Part shown: piece by piece, positions 33,738-45,226 of the stretch
Numbering within the stretch: position 1 is the stretch's first letter
Layout of the letters: the number at the start of each line of letters is the position of its first letter
Assembly: GCA_009823505.1 (NCBI GenBank)
Contig: VZQC01001595.1
Location: forward strand, 1,428,771 to 1,492,770
Source: Rhizomys pruinosus
Lineage: Eukaryota > Chordata > Mammalia > Rodentia > Spalacidae
Reading direction: 5' to 3'
DNA length: 64,000 nt
Notes under the pieces: generated by a model
What the model was told of the DNA's origin: nothing
What the model saw: the letters and a program-made list of their open reading frames with translations, nothing else
Databases searched by the model: none
Program-made: the position numbers and the translations under genes

Positions 33738-35197
33738 TATTTATTTTATTTTTTCTTTTTTTTAATTTAAATTTTTATTGATGGTTTGTGCATTTCGACA
33801 TCATTTTCCAATTCAGACAGGCATATTTCCCTTTCCCTTCCCCTCCACCCCCCACCCCATCCCAGATCATGTATTCTCCGCCCATAACTGTTCCTGCGCA
33901 TTTTTCAGGTTTTTTTTTTTTTTCATTTTTGAGCTATAAGTGATAATCCATGAGTATAAGCATCCTTAAAACCACTTTGCAACAGACTGTTGTGCCCAAA
34001 CCCACCCAGTCCCACCATTCAGTGGGGGTGACAGGTTGTTTGTTCAATCAAGTTGATCAAATGAGTGTCCAGCCTACATCGCTGTAGTTTCACCGTTCAC
34101 CGCAATCGCAGCCTTTACATTCTTCCATGCCCCCTCTTCCGCAGATTGTTCCCTAGGGCTCGAAAAGGGGCACAGGTGGATGAAGTAAAACTGTACCTCT
34201 CTTCCTCTGGAGCTGTCGTTTTGGATTCTGGTCAATTCTGGCTGTTTCCTTTCATGGTGACAGTTTGTTCAGGAGTAACCTTTCGATCCTACTAATGAAG
34301 CACAAGCACTTAGATATATAGTGTATTAAGCAGCACTAATAGTTATGGTAGGTTTCTTTGGGCATAGACAATATGTTTGGATGTATGTTAATCATGAATT
34401 ACATTTTTACCCCCTGATAAATATACAGGGTCTTACTGTGGCTTTATAAACATCTCCTAACCTGTAGAGGTGTAGGTTGTGGCACTCAGCCATTGGTCAT
34501 TCCTCCAAGGCAGAGAGCCAATAGCCAATTAGATTGGGATAACAGGCACATGGCTGCCCTGCTGCACAGTATTTCCAGGCAGGTGAGGTGTAGCTGGTGC
34601 TGATGGTGGAGTCTTGCTTGACTCAGGGAGACCCGTATTTGCTTTATTGGTTTAGTGGCCTTTGGTAACACTCTCTGGCATTCCAGAGGCCATCTGTACA
34701 CTTGCATGTTGCGTGCTCAATACATCCCTCCCATTTAATGTCAGGTCTTCGGCAGCAGGGTCTTATCGCCTTCTCCTTCTGCAGGTATCCCAACTTAGGG
34801 CAAGAGCCCTTACCTTTTGTGGGGCCTTGGATCCCCTGGCCAACATCCCCCTGGTTAGAACAATCCATTGCTGATGTCAGAGCTCCTGCATTAATATTCT
34901 TTGCCTAAGTGCATAGCCAGGACTTTAGTATTATATTTGGTTCTGAACAGAGATATTTTCACATTCTTATGTCTATTAGTCAAGAAGCAGTTTTTCCGGT
35001 TTTTAAAGAAATTACCTCTATAATAGTTGTCTCCATTTACAGTTGGAGAACGATGTCATCATCGTCATTATTTCTCCTTGTTCTATTGGTAGGGGGAAGG
35101 CTAAGAGAGTCATATCAAAACCTTTGTTGCACCTAGAAGGTATAGTTCATTGACTCATTATAAATAGTTGTTACATTAGGATCCACAGAAGGGTTCT
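33738..35197 (-). mobile_element. Unclassified poly(A)-tailed retroelement (family X), long copy
   Basis: About 1.46 kb inserted in L1 ORF2. L1 text stops at the B2 TSD and resumes near 35198. Read on the minus strand it ends with a G-rich tract (complement at 33817-33865), AATAAAAATTTAAATT and an A-rich tail, resembling an L1 3'UTR. The 33935-34260 part is the same sequence as the dimer at 231-884, and 34740-34790 matches 225-265. No frame exceeds about 75 codons, including two Cys-containing frames at 34486-34868 with no recognised domain. Confidence 0.65.
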
Positions 35198-38100
35198 ACT
35201 ATCTTAAATAAGACAAAATAGACTTCAAAGTAAAAGAATAAGAAGAGACAAAGAGGCCGTAACATTTTTATCAAAGGAACAATTCACAGAAGATTTCACA
35301 ATTATGAATATACATTCCCCAAACTCTGGTCCATCAAACTTATAAAGACAATTCTCCAGGACCACAAGTCACACATTTACCCCAGTACACTCATAGGAGG
35401 GGACTTCAATACCCCACTGAGTCCTTTGGATGGGTCAACAGGACGAAGAATAAACAGAGAGACATCTGAACTGAATTATATGATACACCAAATGGACCTC
35501 ATAGATCTCTACCAAATATTCCACCCTAATACCAGAGAATACACTTTCTACTCAGCATCCCATGGAACATTCTCCAAAATCGACCACATACTGGGACACA
35601 GAAGAAACCTCCACAAATACAACAAAAGATTGAAATAATTCATGCATTCTACAGACCACCATGAATAAAGCTCACGATCAACATCAGGAAGCCCTACTGC
35701 CTACAAGAACACATGGAGACTAAACAACAAACTCTTGAATAATGAAAGGGCACGGAAGAGATAAAGAAAGAAAAAAAGCATTCCTGGAACTGAATGACAA
35801 TGGACAAACAAAACACAACAAAAACCTTATGGGATACCTTAAAAGCAGTCTTAAGAGGAGAGTTTTATAGCCCTGGGTGCCTACATTAGAAAAACAGAAA
35901 AAGCACAAGTGAAGGATCTAACACTACAGCTAAAAAAAAAAACAAAAACAAAGATGAACCCTAAATGCAACAGACAGGAAGAAATAACAAAAAATCAGAG
36001 CAGAAATCATGAAATGAAACAAAGAAAACAATACAAAAAAAATCAATGAATCCAAAAGTTGGTTCTTTGAAAGAATAAACAAGATAGACAGACCTCTAGC
36101 CCAGTTAATGAAGAGAAAGAAGGAACTTCTCCACAATCCGTGATGAAAAGGGAAATATCACAACAGACAAGGAAAAGATCCAGAAAATCATACAGGACTA
36201 CTTCAAAAACCTATGCTCCACCAAGTTTGAAAACCTAGAAGAAATGGATGAACATGTGAAATCCTGGGAATCACCAAAGCTCAACCAAGAAGAGATCAAC
36301 AGCTTAAACAGACCCATAATAAATGAAGAAATTGAAGATGTAATAAGAAACCTCCCATCTAAAAAGCCCAGGTCCAGACTTTCATGCAGAATTCTATAAA
36401 ACATTTCAAAAAAGACCTACAACCATTAACTAAATAGATATTAGAAAACAAAAGAAGGAATATACTCCCAATTCCTTATACATGAAGACAGAGCATACAA
36501 CTTCAAATATAACAAAGACAGGCAAAAGATATAACAATAAAGGAGATATATATGACAAACACATCTCAAAATATACCAGAACATATACAAGAACAGGATA
36601 CAGGCAAATCAGAATATCACCACATCTCCTCATGACCAATTTGGATTATACAAGAGATGCAGGGATGGTTCCATACAAAAATCAATAAAACATAATCAAA
36701 CACATAAATGGACTGAAAGACAAAAAACCACACCATCACACAATTGGTGCTGAAATAGCCTTTGACAAAATCCAGCATCTCCTTCATGCTTTAAGTCCTA
36801 GAAGGAATTGCGATTGGAGGGATCATTCCTCAATGTAATCAAAGCCATATACAGGAAACCCACAGCCAATGTTCATCCTAAATGAGAAATGACAGAAACA
36901 TTCCCTTTAAAGGTAGGAACCTCAGCAAGGCTGCTCCCTGTCACCACTCCTCTTCAATATAATGCTTGAAACACTTGCTAGAGCAATAAGGCAAGAAAAG
37001 GAAATTAAAGGAGTACTATTGGAAAGAGATGAAGCCAGCTATCCCTATTTGCTGATGATATGATTGTTTACTTAAGGATGCTAAAAACTCCACCAGAAAA
37101 CTCCTAGAAACTATTAACAGCTTCAGCAAAGTGGCGGATACAAAATAACTAAAAAAAATCAATGGCCTTTCTTTACATTCACAGAACAGCTAACTGGAGA
37201 AGAATTCAAAGAGACCTTCCCCTCACAATAGCCTCAAAAAATAATAAAATACCTAGGAACCAAAACACCAAAGAACACCAAAAGATCTCTACAACAAAAA
37301 TTTTAAACCTTTTAAAGGAAAGAATGAAGAAGACATCAAAGATGGAAAAAACCTCCCATGCTTATGGATTGGAAAATTAACATTGTAAAAATGTCCATTC
37401 TACCGACATTCTTTTCTAGATTTAATGCAATCCCAATCAAAATCCCCAAGAGTTTCTTCACAGGCTTGGGGAAAAAAAAGTCCTTAAATTCATTTGGAAT
37501 AACAAAAGACACCAAATAGCCGAAACAACACTGAGTGAAAAGAGCTTCACAGTGGGGATCACCATACCAGACTTCAAACTATACTACAGGGCTATAGTCA
37601 TAAAACAGCCTGGTACTGGCACAAAAACAGACCTGTTGACCAATGGAACAAAACCACAGATCCAAACCTGAGCACATATAATTTCAGCCATCTCATATTT
37701 GACAAGGGGGGCAAGAAGACACAATGGAGAAAAGACAGCATCTTCAGCAAGTGGTGTTGGCAAAACTGGATCAACACTTGTAGAAGAATGAAATTAAACC
37801 CCTACTTCTCACCCTGTACAAAAGTCAACTCCAGATGGATTAAAGAACTCAACGTGAAACCCCAAACTCTGAAGGCAATAGAAGGAAACGTTGGCAGCAG
37901 ACTACAAGTCATAGGCATAGGAAAAGACTTCCTAAATCAGACAGCAGCTGCACAAGAATTAAGGTCAACAACTGACAAATGGAACTTCATTAAACTCAAA
38001 TGCTTCTGTACATCAAAAGAAACAATTAAGGAAGTGAAGAGAAATCCCACAGAGTGGGAGGAACCTTCACCACAGAAACATCTGACAAAGCATTGATTTC

Positions 38101-38394
38101 CAGAATATATAAACTACTCAAAAAACGAAGAAAGAAAACAAATGACCCACTCAATAGAGTGGGAGTTCTATGGAGTTCTATGCAGCAGTAAAGAAAGATG
38201 ACATCATGAGCTTTGTAGGAAAATGGCTGGAGCTAGAAGACATCATGCTGAGTGAAGTAACACAGTCCCAGAAAAACAAATGAAGAATGGTATCCCTCAT
38301 CTGTGGATGCTAGTGCCAATTACCTAGTTGTAACTATTTCTTGTGCATGGCCCCTTGAGCTTTTGTCCAAGCAGTTGGGAGTGATGCATATTGG

Positions 38395-38395
<1 letters not shown>

Positions 38396-38432
<37 letters not shown>
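38396..38432. repeat. CAA microsatellite in the L1 3'UTR
   Basis: (CAA)n of about 12 units. The younger L1 has a short (GTT)n at the matching place (57830-57844). Confidence 0.95.
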
Positions 38433-38744
38433 GAAAGGATTGCATCAAAGAACTGACTGAAACAGTGAACTTTTGCTCAAAACAGTCAACTTCCGCATGG
38501 AGAATATTGAGAAAGACTGAGAAAAAGATGAAAAGCATGTTTGGCAGAATGCATGAGCTCTGGTGGAGTGGGGGGATGGGGAGGGCATGGGTCTAGATTT
38601 GATAAAAATATATAAATAAATAAATTAAAAAAAATAAAATTAATGCATTTTCAATAGTCATCAGAGAAGCTTCTTGCAGCAGATGGTGATTACCAAATCA
38701 TGGACTTCTACAACTGGTCAGGATACACAGAATAAGACTCAGAG

Positions 38745-39250
38745 TGCTAACCTCTAAATGGGACACATTTATCATACCCTGTTTATCCAGGGCTCAGGAA
38801 TCATTATGGAGGAGGAGCCAAAAAGATTTAAGAGCCAGAGGTGGTAGACAAATACAAGGAAATCCTTCTGTCTCAACACCACAGGGTAGTTGCATATATG
38901 AACACACTGTACTTGTGACAAGTTGCACAAGACATGTGCAAGCCCAAGTCAGACAAATTGTTATCATGGATAGCTGAGATCTTTGGAAGAATGTAGCTGC
39001 TTGGAAGGGAGAAGCAGTTTTCTTTATGGGTGTGATACCTGATAGGTTATCAGAATCCAAGAGATAGACTTACACCCAATAAATAGCATTTGGAGCATAT
39101 GAATTAGACTCAATGAGCTTTTAAAAAGAAAACTAATAATAAAGGGCATGAAGTTGGGGGAAAGTAGTAGGGTAGATGTGCTGATGGGTTTTTCTGAATC
39201 TGATCAAAATTCACTGAATTAATTCTCAAAGAATCATTAAAATATTAAAA
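38745..39250 (+). mobile_element. Old L1 3'UTR (Lx-like)
   Basis: Similar in order to 25925-26455: 'aatgggacacatttatcat', 'cagggctcaggaatcattat', 'aagagccagaggtggtaga', 'gcacaagacatgtgcaagc', then an A-rich end. It directly follows the TSD of the 31702-38636 L1, which therefore inserted into it or beside it. Confidence 0.65.
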
Positions 39251-40620
39251 TAAATGTTGAAACCTCAATAATATTACCACCCAATCAAATTCTGTCCAAC
39301 AGGCATACCTTAACCAACATTATTAACAAACAGACACATAACATTTTATGTAATAACTCCTTAAAGGTCTCTGTTCTTTCAGGAGCTCTAATTATCATTT
39401 TGTGTTAGCTATCTCTTACTGCAGCATGAATAGTTGAGAGGCAGAATACTCTTCCTCTGGTTATGTTGAGACAACAGGAATAATTTAAATTAAAATGCTA
39501 GGATTGACAAGAGTGTGTGTCAAGAAACCCCTTAGCCAAGTACTGTACTTTGAATAGTGTTAATTTAACCAAGCACGACTCTTTCCTAATATTCATTATG
39601 TGATTAAAAGACACTAGTTTAATATATTAATGATCATTTCTAATCTCCAAGAATGCTAATTAGTAAACATTTAGTTCTTTGTATAGAAGTGGAGAAGAAA
39701 GGCATTTTAAGCTATCTCTGGCATGGCTTTATGAATGAAGGTACTGGTTAGCATGGAGAATATAGCCTAAACCACATGTTCCTGTAATACCAGAACTCAG
39801 GTGCTGAGGCAATAAGATCCTCTCTCCTGAAATGTGTAGCAAGATCATATGTCAATAGCCCAAGGAAACAACAACAACAGCAAAAATATTAGACTGGTCA
39901 TATAACATGCTACCCAAACATCTTAAAACTGAATGGACTAGAGTCTATCTAACCAGTTTTTGTTAGTGTATATTTTATGTCAACCACATGACCTGAAATC
40001 TATGGTAATGCAAAGTATAGCACTGATAACTGCAATGGCTTCTACATGATTTTTTTTCTAATTCTTTTGTGCTGCTTTTAAAGAATATCATACATTGTAC
40101 TTTATATGTATATTGTTGAAGTCAGACTTGGTCATATGTCGCATATGCCTTTTCTTGGTTCCTGAAATGTGAGGGGAAGACACCTAAGAAGAAGCTTTGA
40201 TGCTTCAGCTGTGACCTCTTTCCTTATTACAGAACATGACTGATGATGTACAAAGCAGATGATTCCCAAGATTTTGGGTACGGAATTCACAAATTACTGT
40301 ATTAAACCATATTCAACTTATAAGAGACAGTCAGGAAAGAGAAATAAAATAGTTGTTTCTTGCCATGAAGTTAGTGGGAATATTGTAGACCACAACATCA
40401 TTTATGATATCCGTTAGGCCCATTTGATAAAAACCGGAGGCATCATATCTCTGAATTCAGAGGATGATATCCAAGGCCAGTTCTGTGACCACATAGAACT
40501 GAGCATGTTAAAAGGTGTAACAATCTTATATTTCAGTGACTCTACCCTGTGCTTTGTTCATTTCAGCGATCTACCATCCCACTTCAAAAAATAATCCTAA
40601 AAGAAATTTTAAAAAAATCT
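39251..40620. other. Mostly anonymous; possible very old B1 near 39775-39895
   Basis: Near 39785-39830 the order 'cctgtaataccagaactcag' then 'gctgaggcaataagatc' is B1-like but strongly decayed. The rest shows no recognised element. Confidence 0.4.
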
Positions 40621-40624
40621 TCGA

Positions 40625-40745
40625 AAATGGATGGTCTTTGGAGACAAGATTTCCGTATAGCCTCAGGTGGGCTGGGATTCACTATGTAGACCAGGATAGC
40701 CTTATACTCTTAGAGATCCATTGCCTCTGCCCCCCAGGTGTCTGA
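40625..40745 (-). mobile_element. B1 SINE, old
   Basis: Minus-strand B1 remnants: GGAGACAAGATTTCC, 'gtagaccaggatagcctta', 'gcctctgccccccagg'. Confidence 0.7.
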
Positions 40746-41175
40746 AAAAATACCATCAGGAAAAAGCTACACCAGAGTACTGTGAATGATAAGAGCAGCT
40801 TCTTTATGGCATCACAAATGTAGGGTGTGGATTTGAAAACTGCAAAGCCTAGATTTGTAAGTTGACTATATCTCTTAACTAACTTTTGGACATACTTAGT
40901 TGATTTCCCTTTTCTATCTGGTGTACTGATAATCATAACAAATAAATAATAATGATATTCTGAGTAATAAAATAAGGGACTCCAGTAAAGGCTAATTGAA
41001 ACAATGTGTATAAAACTTATATTAAGGCAATATTTTTATTATCACAATAATTAAACTGATGCTTTCAGAAGTATTCTTTATATTTCTTTTCCATGGACAA
41101 AACTAATAGCTGTAACTCCTTTTTTTATAAAATGTTGTTTGAATTTTGTACTTGCATCTTTGGGTGTTTGTGTTT

Positions 41176-41180
41176 GATTA

Positions 41181-41213
<33 letters not shown>

Positions 41214-41525
41214 ACATGTTTTTTTTCATGTGTGTTAGTGCAGGCATGTGAGTGCCACAGAATGAATGTGGTTAGAGGACAAATTTGAGTGTCAGTCCTT
41301 ACAGGACTTTGCTTGAGGTAGGATTCCTCTCATTCACTGCTTGCTGCTGCAGCGTGCTTGGGCCTTGAACTCCTGGACATTCTACTGTCTGTCTCCTATC
41401 TCCCAACTGGGACTATTTACACTTGCATTACTTCATTCTAAATTTATGCCAGCTCTGGGAATCTGTGCTTGGTTCATCAGGCTTGTGCGGCAAGCACTTT
41501 ACCCACCAAGCTATCTCAGTAGCCC
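41176..41525 (-). mobile_element. TG microsatellite and B3/B4-like SINE
   Basis: (TG)n at 41180-41212, then 'gcaggcatgtgagtgccaca', 'ggcttgtgcggcaagcactt' and 'ccaccaagctatctcagtag', the reverse-strand order of a B3/B4-type SINE with extra internal sequence. Confidence 0.5.
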
Positions 41526-44500
41526 CTTGTTCCTCTGACTTTTTATGACAATGCTTGTTTGTAATTTGATTCTTTAGTGCAGCTTGGGTTGGATGGTTCT
41601 TACCTTCTTATAAAGAAGCATGGAATGTGATTAGAACCTTTCCTAACCTACACATGTTGGAGACATACAGTACAGTCTGCAGGCTCTTCTTAAGCTCAGC
41701 TCTGTTTGCAGTATATTTTAGTAAGCTTATTGAAGAACTTTATTGAAGACCAAAGAGTTTCTGTTATGTCAGTGATATCTATTAATTTTATAAAATTAGA
41801 GAAAAATGGGAATTTTAACTAATTTACTAAAAACAAAAATGTCATTATTTATTTTAAAATAAAATAACTATTTTACAAAACAAAAGCAAATTGATGAGAA
41901 GTAGTGTTTAATTGTTGATAAGATAATGTTTGACTTATTGTACTTCTATTTAGTATCTGGCTTAAAAGTGATCTGTATAATCACAAAAATTCTGCACTGA
42001 GCATGTTGCATATGTTGCTCTGGTATGTAAAAGATAACAGCTTTATAAGACTTAAATGAAGGAGGATTTTAGTAGCATTTTTAGATAATTAAGCACAGTT
42101 GTTATTTGTCACTCTACCAAAAATTGACATGTGGTAATTTATTAAAGTTCAATTGCACTGTAGAATGGTGTTTTTATACTTTTATATTAAAGTACAGAGG
42201 TCATTTTTTAGTTCGGATACATCTGTTACATATCTACCAGGGATTTTGTAGCATTATATATTTCTAAATTGTAAAATATCAGTTCACTGACTATTGTAGG
42301 GTTTACAAATGCTGATACAGTTCACAGTGCAAACTCCCCACATTCATTAATAACTATGACAATTTCATCAAAAATATCTTTGTTTTTTGGAGTTATTCTG
42401 GGGTTTATAGTGGATTAACTCTCTAATTCAAGATTTCACTTGGAAATCCTCATATTACTTAAACAATGTAAACTTGTTTTCCAGAACTGAAGATTTTAAT
42501 TAATTTTGAAAGCACCACTGCTAAATATTTGAGTCTGTGTAATCAAAACTTTCATTCCTTCATATAAAAATTACATCCCAGAAAGTTGCATAATTGTTTC
42601 CCCTGTAGACCACTATTTGCTCTATGTGTGGCCAGCAGTGTCTCATGCTTATTTTGATGCAGTTATTTAGACTATGAAAAAACATACATCTTCAGGGGCA
42701 GAGATAACTAAAATTCATTTTATTCATAAAATATTATAGGATAAAACTGGAAATTTTCTTGTTTTTAAGCTAGTAATGCATGTAGAAAAATACAAGAACT
42801 AATAGAGTTTATACCTAATACCTTGATCATGCTAAGAAACAAGCATAGAAAACTTAAATGGCCTCTGCAGCTTCAGGGCAAATGTCAACATACTAAAAAC
42901 CAAAGAAAATGAACAACAACAACAAAAAACCCCTATGAACACTGCTGTGTTAAGAAGAGTTTTCACCTCTCAAATGTCCTGAAATGGTCTTGAGGATTGT
43001 TTGTACCATAAGCCCTTTCTTGAGATCAATGACCTCTGGTTTTGTTTCTGTAGTAATTTTATGTATTTGACAACAATTTGTAGTGATAATATCTGCTCTG
43101 CCTGTAGAGTAGCTAATAGGCATAACATGTGCTAAGTATCTCACATAAGTCAGGAGTGATGTTTTATTGTGCTTTTCAGGGGGAAATTGACAGTCCTAAA
43201 ATGTTCAGCAATATTCCAAGTTCATGAAGCTTTTAATTTGTGGAATTGTGAATGGAGCCTTGAACATTTAAATAAAAAAATGCATTCCTTCTTAACAAGT
43301 TAATTGACTTTTCGATAGAAATACACATTTAAACAAAGATTAGAGGTGATTCAGGAACCATAAAAGTCAGTTTCTATGAGTAATTATTCTGGAATTTAGA
43401 ACCCCAATAAATTCACCGAGTAATAGTTTTCCAGCTATAATTTGCTGTGGAATAGTACTATACACATTTTCCTCTAAAATGTCCTGCTTTTGTTCCATTC
43501 TTTGATTTTTGTTTCTAGATTGTTTTCTACTCTAAAAATTTAGACACTCCAAAAGAAGGTAAACTCATTTTTAAAAATTAATGAAAAGCCTTGGCTGATC
43601 TGCTTTTAAAAGTCCAGATCCTTGTCCGAGACAGTTGGAATTTCAGTGGCTCCACGTGCTCACTTGAATCTTTCATATCACTCTAGGTCTGTCATGTACA
43701 ACTTCTTTTTCCAGCTGTTTGTTATTTTCTTTCAGATGTTAAGCTTGTGGGAACAGGAACTCGTTCCATCTCTAGATTATATGTGCTGTGACATCATTGG
43801 CTCAACTCCAGATAAGCAAGGCATGGTGATAAAAGGGTGTTCCAGTCACCTTACCCTGCCAGGGCTTGATAAACTCACAGTCTGTTCATTTCCTCATTGG
43901 GTGATTCTCTCATTTCAGATAACAAGCTCTGGGAGTCCGTGGGAACTCTGCTCCAAGAGTGGTAACCAGGTACCTAGCAAATCTCTGGTGCCTAGTTGGA
44001 GGGAACTTTTAGAATCTTTGTTTTCCTCAGAGCGTAGAAAATATGGCTCCTGGGTCTGCCTGGTTTTTATTTCCTCTTATGTCGTGACTTACACTTATGA
44101 AAGAAGAGTCCATATGTTTCCCAAAACACACTTTCATGTGATGAGACTTCATATATTGAAGTAAGTTCTTGGCCACTTACTGTAGACAGAGTTAAGATCT
44201 GGAAAGGTATGGTAAACAAGACCACAGGACCCTACCCTCAGAAACCTTCTTGTCTGTGGGAGGGGTCAGATATCAAACATTTAGTTATACACATAGTTGT
44301 TCTTTCTGTACAAGCAAAAATTCATTTCATAACATTCTTCTTTTATTATTTATAGAAAATTTATCTCAGGAAAAAGGGACATTTTACATTTTGGTCTAGA
44401 TTTGTCAAAACAAACCAGAGGCCTACTGCAACCATGTCAAACACCTTCTTATACCCACCATGTTTCCCTTATTGCCCAAAGAAGTTACTCATTCTTCACC

Positions 44501-44856
44501 TTTCAATTCAACCAACACTGCGCTGTGCAGCCTGTTCAATTCCAGCTGGAAAAAAAAAAGAGTTCTGTTGTGCTTTCTCAAGCCATGCAACATAGTTAGC
44601 ATCCCAACTAGAATTCAAACCACTTGGGTTTGAAGACTGGGATTGCTGAACCTTGCTGTTATGTTGGACTAGTTGCTCAAACTTTCTAATTTTCAACTAA
44701 AATACGAAGTAGGCTAACTGAAAACCTGGTGCATGAAAGCAGAGTTTGTTAGATAATATGCTAATGAGTGCATTCATACTTTTGTAATGTGATTACTTGT
44801 ATATTTATTTTCTTCATGAATATGTGAGTAAATATTAAATCATTCAAATTAAACTA
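41526..44856. other. Anonymous sequence with one 180-codon open frame
   Basis: The longest anonymous stretch but one. The open frame at 43622-44164 (plus) starts at TTG, has no recognised domain and no poly(A)-type flank. It reads like chance in a locally stop-poor region. No SINE, LINE or LTR signature seen. Confidence 0.4.
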
Positions 44857-45226
44857 TGTACTATTTCCCTTTCTTGTTACAGTTACCAAATACTGGACAA
44901 GAAATATTATAAAGGAAGAAGATTTATTTGACTTAAAGCAGTTCATGACGCTGCAGTCTGTCATGGTAGAGAAGAGATGACAGCAGGAGTAGAGGCAGCT
45001 AGTCTTGCCACACAAGAGCAGGGAGTGAGGAATGTGTGTGCTCATCTTACTTTCTCCTTTTGCTTTGGTCCAAGACTCCTGAAAAGAGAATGGTATAGCC
45101 CACTTTTAAGGTCGGTCACCCTACCTCAATGAGCCTAATCAAGAAACTCCCTCGCAGAAAAGCCAGAGTTATGTTTTCATGGTGATCCTAAATCTTATCA
45201 AATTCATTATCAAATCAACCATTAGA
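44857..45226 (-). mobile_element. Solo LTR, MTE-like MaLR
   Basis: Complement of the MTE layout: 'ttgttacagttaccaaatac', 'gaagatttatttgacttaaa', 'cagtctgtcatggtagaga', 'acctcaatgagcctaatca' and 'atcaaattcattatcaaatc'. Aligns along its length with 53757-54126. Confidence 0.75.

Larger units (their letters stand above)
33300..38160 (+). pseudogene. L1 ORF2, decayed and interrupted
   Basis: Recognisable endonuclease text ('[12 protein letters not shown]' near 35574), reverse transcriptase blocks ([11 protein letters not shown] near 36640; FADD-like 'tatttgctgatgatatg' near 37047) and C-terminal blocks ('[20 protein letters not shown]' near 38000). Frameshifts and stops occur throughout. Interrupted at 33488-35197 by the B2 and family X. 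Confidence 0.88.
31702..38636 (+). mobile_element. Nearly full-length decayed L1 with 16-bp TSD
   Basis: TSD AAATTAATGCATTTTC at 31686-31701 and 38637-38652. L1 text begins at about 31730 with a short 5'UTR (AGAGATCTCCTAAGACC, the complement of the 5'UTR unit of the 57594-63256 L1), then ORF1 (from 31904), ORF2, 3'UTR and an A-rich tail at 38605-38636. ORF2 bears many stops and frameshifts, and about 400 bp near its C-terminus are deleted at 38155-38170. It is interrupted by a B1 (32943), a B2 (33488) and family X (33738). Confidence 0.93.

Noticed and set aside
34486..34868. Two Cys/Lys-containing frames in family X as a zinc-knuckle gag protein
   Set aside because: The cysteine spacing does not fit CCHC and the frames are short and overlapping. 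Kept only as a description.
38396..38432. CRISPR-like short repeat array
   Set aside because: It is a CAA microsatellite without spacers. The TATC, GT, AT and CCAT tracts are likewise simple repeats, and the genome is mammalian.
43622..44164. 180-codon open frame as a possible gene
   Set aside because: It begins at TTG, has no recognisable domain and no exon signals I could support. Chance remains the simplest explanation in the absence of a homology search.
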